A DNA stretch of 23,003 nucleotides from Clostridiales bacterium UBA5888. Lineage in GTDB: Bacteria; Bacillota; Clostridia; Oscillospirales; Oscillospiraceae. Under the pieces are notes generated by a model. It searched no databases and was not told the DNA's origin. It worked only from the letters and a program-made list of their open reading frames with translations. Of this stretch, positions 22,714 through 23,003 are shown in pieces. The stretch is taken from NCBI GenBank assembly GCA_002431965.1, contig DJEW01000009.1, forward strand, positions 1 through 23,003, written 5' to 3'. The position numbers and the translations under genes are program-made. The first letter of the stretch is position 1; each line of letters opens with the position of its first letter.

Positions 22714-22872
22714 TCAGAATACCAGGTCAACCTTCTTGCGGTCAAACATGGTGTTGACCTGCTTGTATGCCCAGCCGAGAACCTTTTGATCAAGGTTCCA
22801 GAAGTACACGACAAACAGAACGGCAACGACCGTGATAATCACTGAAAAAAGCTTCTTGATGAATTTCCACAT
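22714..22872 (-). CDS. Small single-pass membrane protein
   Basis: A 52-residue protein with a basic start (MWKFIKKLF), one membrane helix (about 9-25) and a charged C-terminal half rich in Lys and Asp. It is not recognised. AAAGGAG lies upstream, at a rather long 13 bases from the ATG. The stop codon is only three bases from the start of the acetyl-CoA-synthase-like gene, so the two are probably translated together. It may anchor that soluble protein to the membrane; this is a guess from position. Confidence 0.65.
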   Translation of the reverse strand: MWKFIKKLFSVIITVVAVLFVVYFWNLDQKVLGWAYKQVNTMFDRKKVDLVF

Positions 22873-22980
22873 ATTATTGGTTGCGCTCCTTTCGTATTGG
22901 CTGACGCGGACGGCGCATACGCCGCCCTCGCCCGTTAGGGGCTGTGCCGCCGCGGCATACGCCGGGCAGTGCTGCCGGAA
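22873..22980. other. GC-rich intergenic stretch with repeated motif
   Basis: About 108 bases separate the small membrane protein gene from the upstream reading frame. The decamer GCATACGCCG occurs twice (22915-22924 and 22955-22964) and several GC-rich inverted repeats are possible. Other gaps in the window are AT-rich, so this is unusual. No clear promoter or U-tract terminator was recognised. Confidence 0.5.
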
Positions 22981-23003
22981 TTACTTCTTGCTCATGCCCT
23001 TCT
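22981..23003 (-). CDS. C-terminal end of an unidentified gene (partial)
   Basis: On the - strand an open frame enters from the window edge and ends KGMSKK followed by TAA. Too little is visible to name it. It would lie upstream of, and possibly in the same operon as, the small membrane protein and the acetyl-CoA-synthase-like protein. Confidence 0.4.

Overview
The window is a dense, non-mobile chromosomal segment of a bacterium in the Bacillota, most likely class Clostridia (a fairly GC-rich anaerobe, gut-type by gene content). This rests on near-consensus sigma-A promoters in AT-rich gaps, strong GGAGG-type ribosome sites, ATGA-overlapping operons, and a characteristic gene set (der-plsY, a DUF512 radical-SAM-like protein, yceD-rpmF, NusG domain II plus HepI-type Gx transporter, NBP35-type Mrp plus NifX-like protein). 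No rRNA, tRNA, CRISPR array, insertion sequence or phage gene was seen.

Layout. 1-2745 (+): a self-regulated Zn/Cd efflux operon made of a stand-alone HMA metal-binding protein, a P1B ATPase that lacks its own HMA domain, and an SmtB/ArsR repressor, with a consensus promoter and a TGAA-N6-TTCA operator in front. 2873-4333 (+): a secreted or lipid-anchored beta-helix protein, ending at a terminator shared with the next, convergent operon. 4402-5698 (-): an Mrp/NBP35 Fe-S ATPase and a NifX-like protein with a Cys-rich tail. 5746-6670 (-): a NusG-II membrane protein and a HepI/Gx-type integral membrane protein. 6664-13791 (+): a five-gene run of FHA-SEDS fusion, class B penicillin-binding protein, ABC-F ATPase, YdcF-like protein and a large polytopic membrane protein. 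13849-15391 (-): mntP, with a structured leader, followed by a VanY-like carboxypeptidase. 15399-19690 (-): yceD-rpmF, then DUF512, der and a divergent plsY. 19684-21977 (+): an RluA-family pseudouridine synthase and a CDF metal exporter. 21982-23003 (-): a short membrane protein and a protein that looks like an excised middle part of acetyl-CoA synthase, plus the end of one more gene.

How the genes work together. Metal homeostasis recurs: Zn/Cd export at the left edge, and two likely Mn exporters (MntP, and a CDF with an N/D-D/D site). Envelope building is the other theme: an FHA-SEDS/PBP pair, a VanY-like DD-carboxypeptidase and PlsY. Housekeeping ribosome genes (rpmF, yceD, der, an RluA-family enzyme) fill the right half.

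The most interesting points are the truncated acetyl-CoA-synthase-like protein coupled to a 52-residue membrane protein, the mntP leader with mutually exclusive hairpins but no recognisable Mn riboswitch signature, and the FHA-SEDS fusion beside its PBP. Functions are assigned by motif reading only, without database searches.
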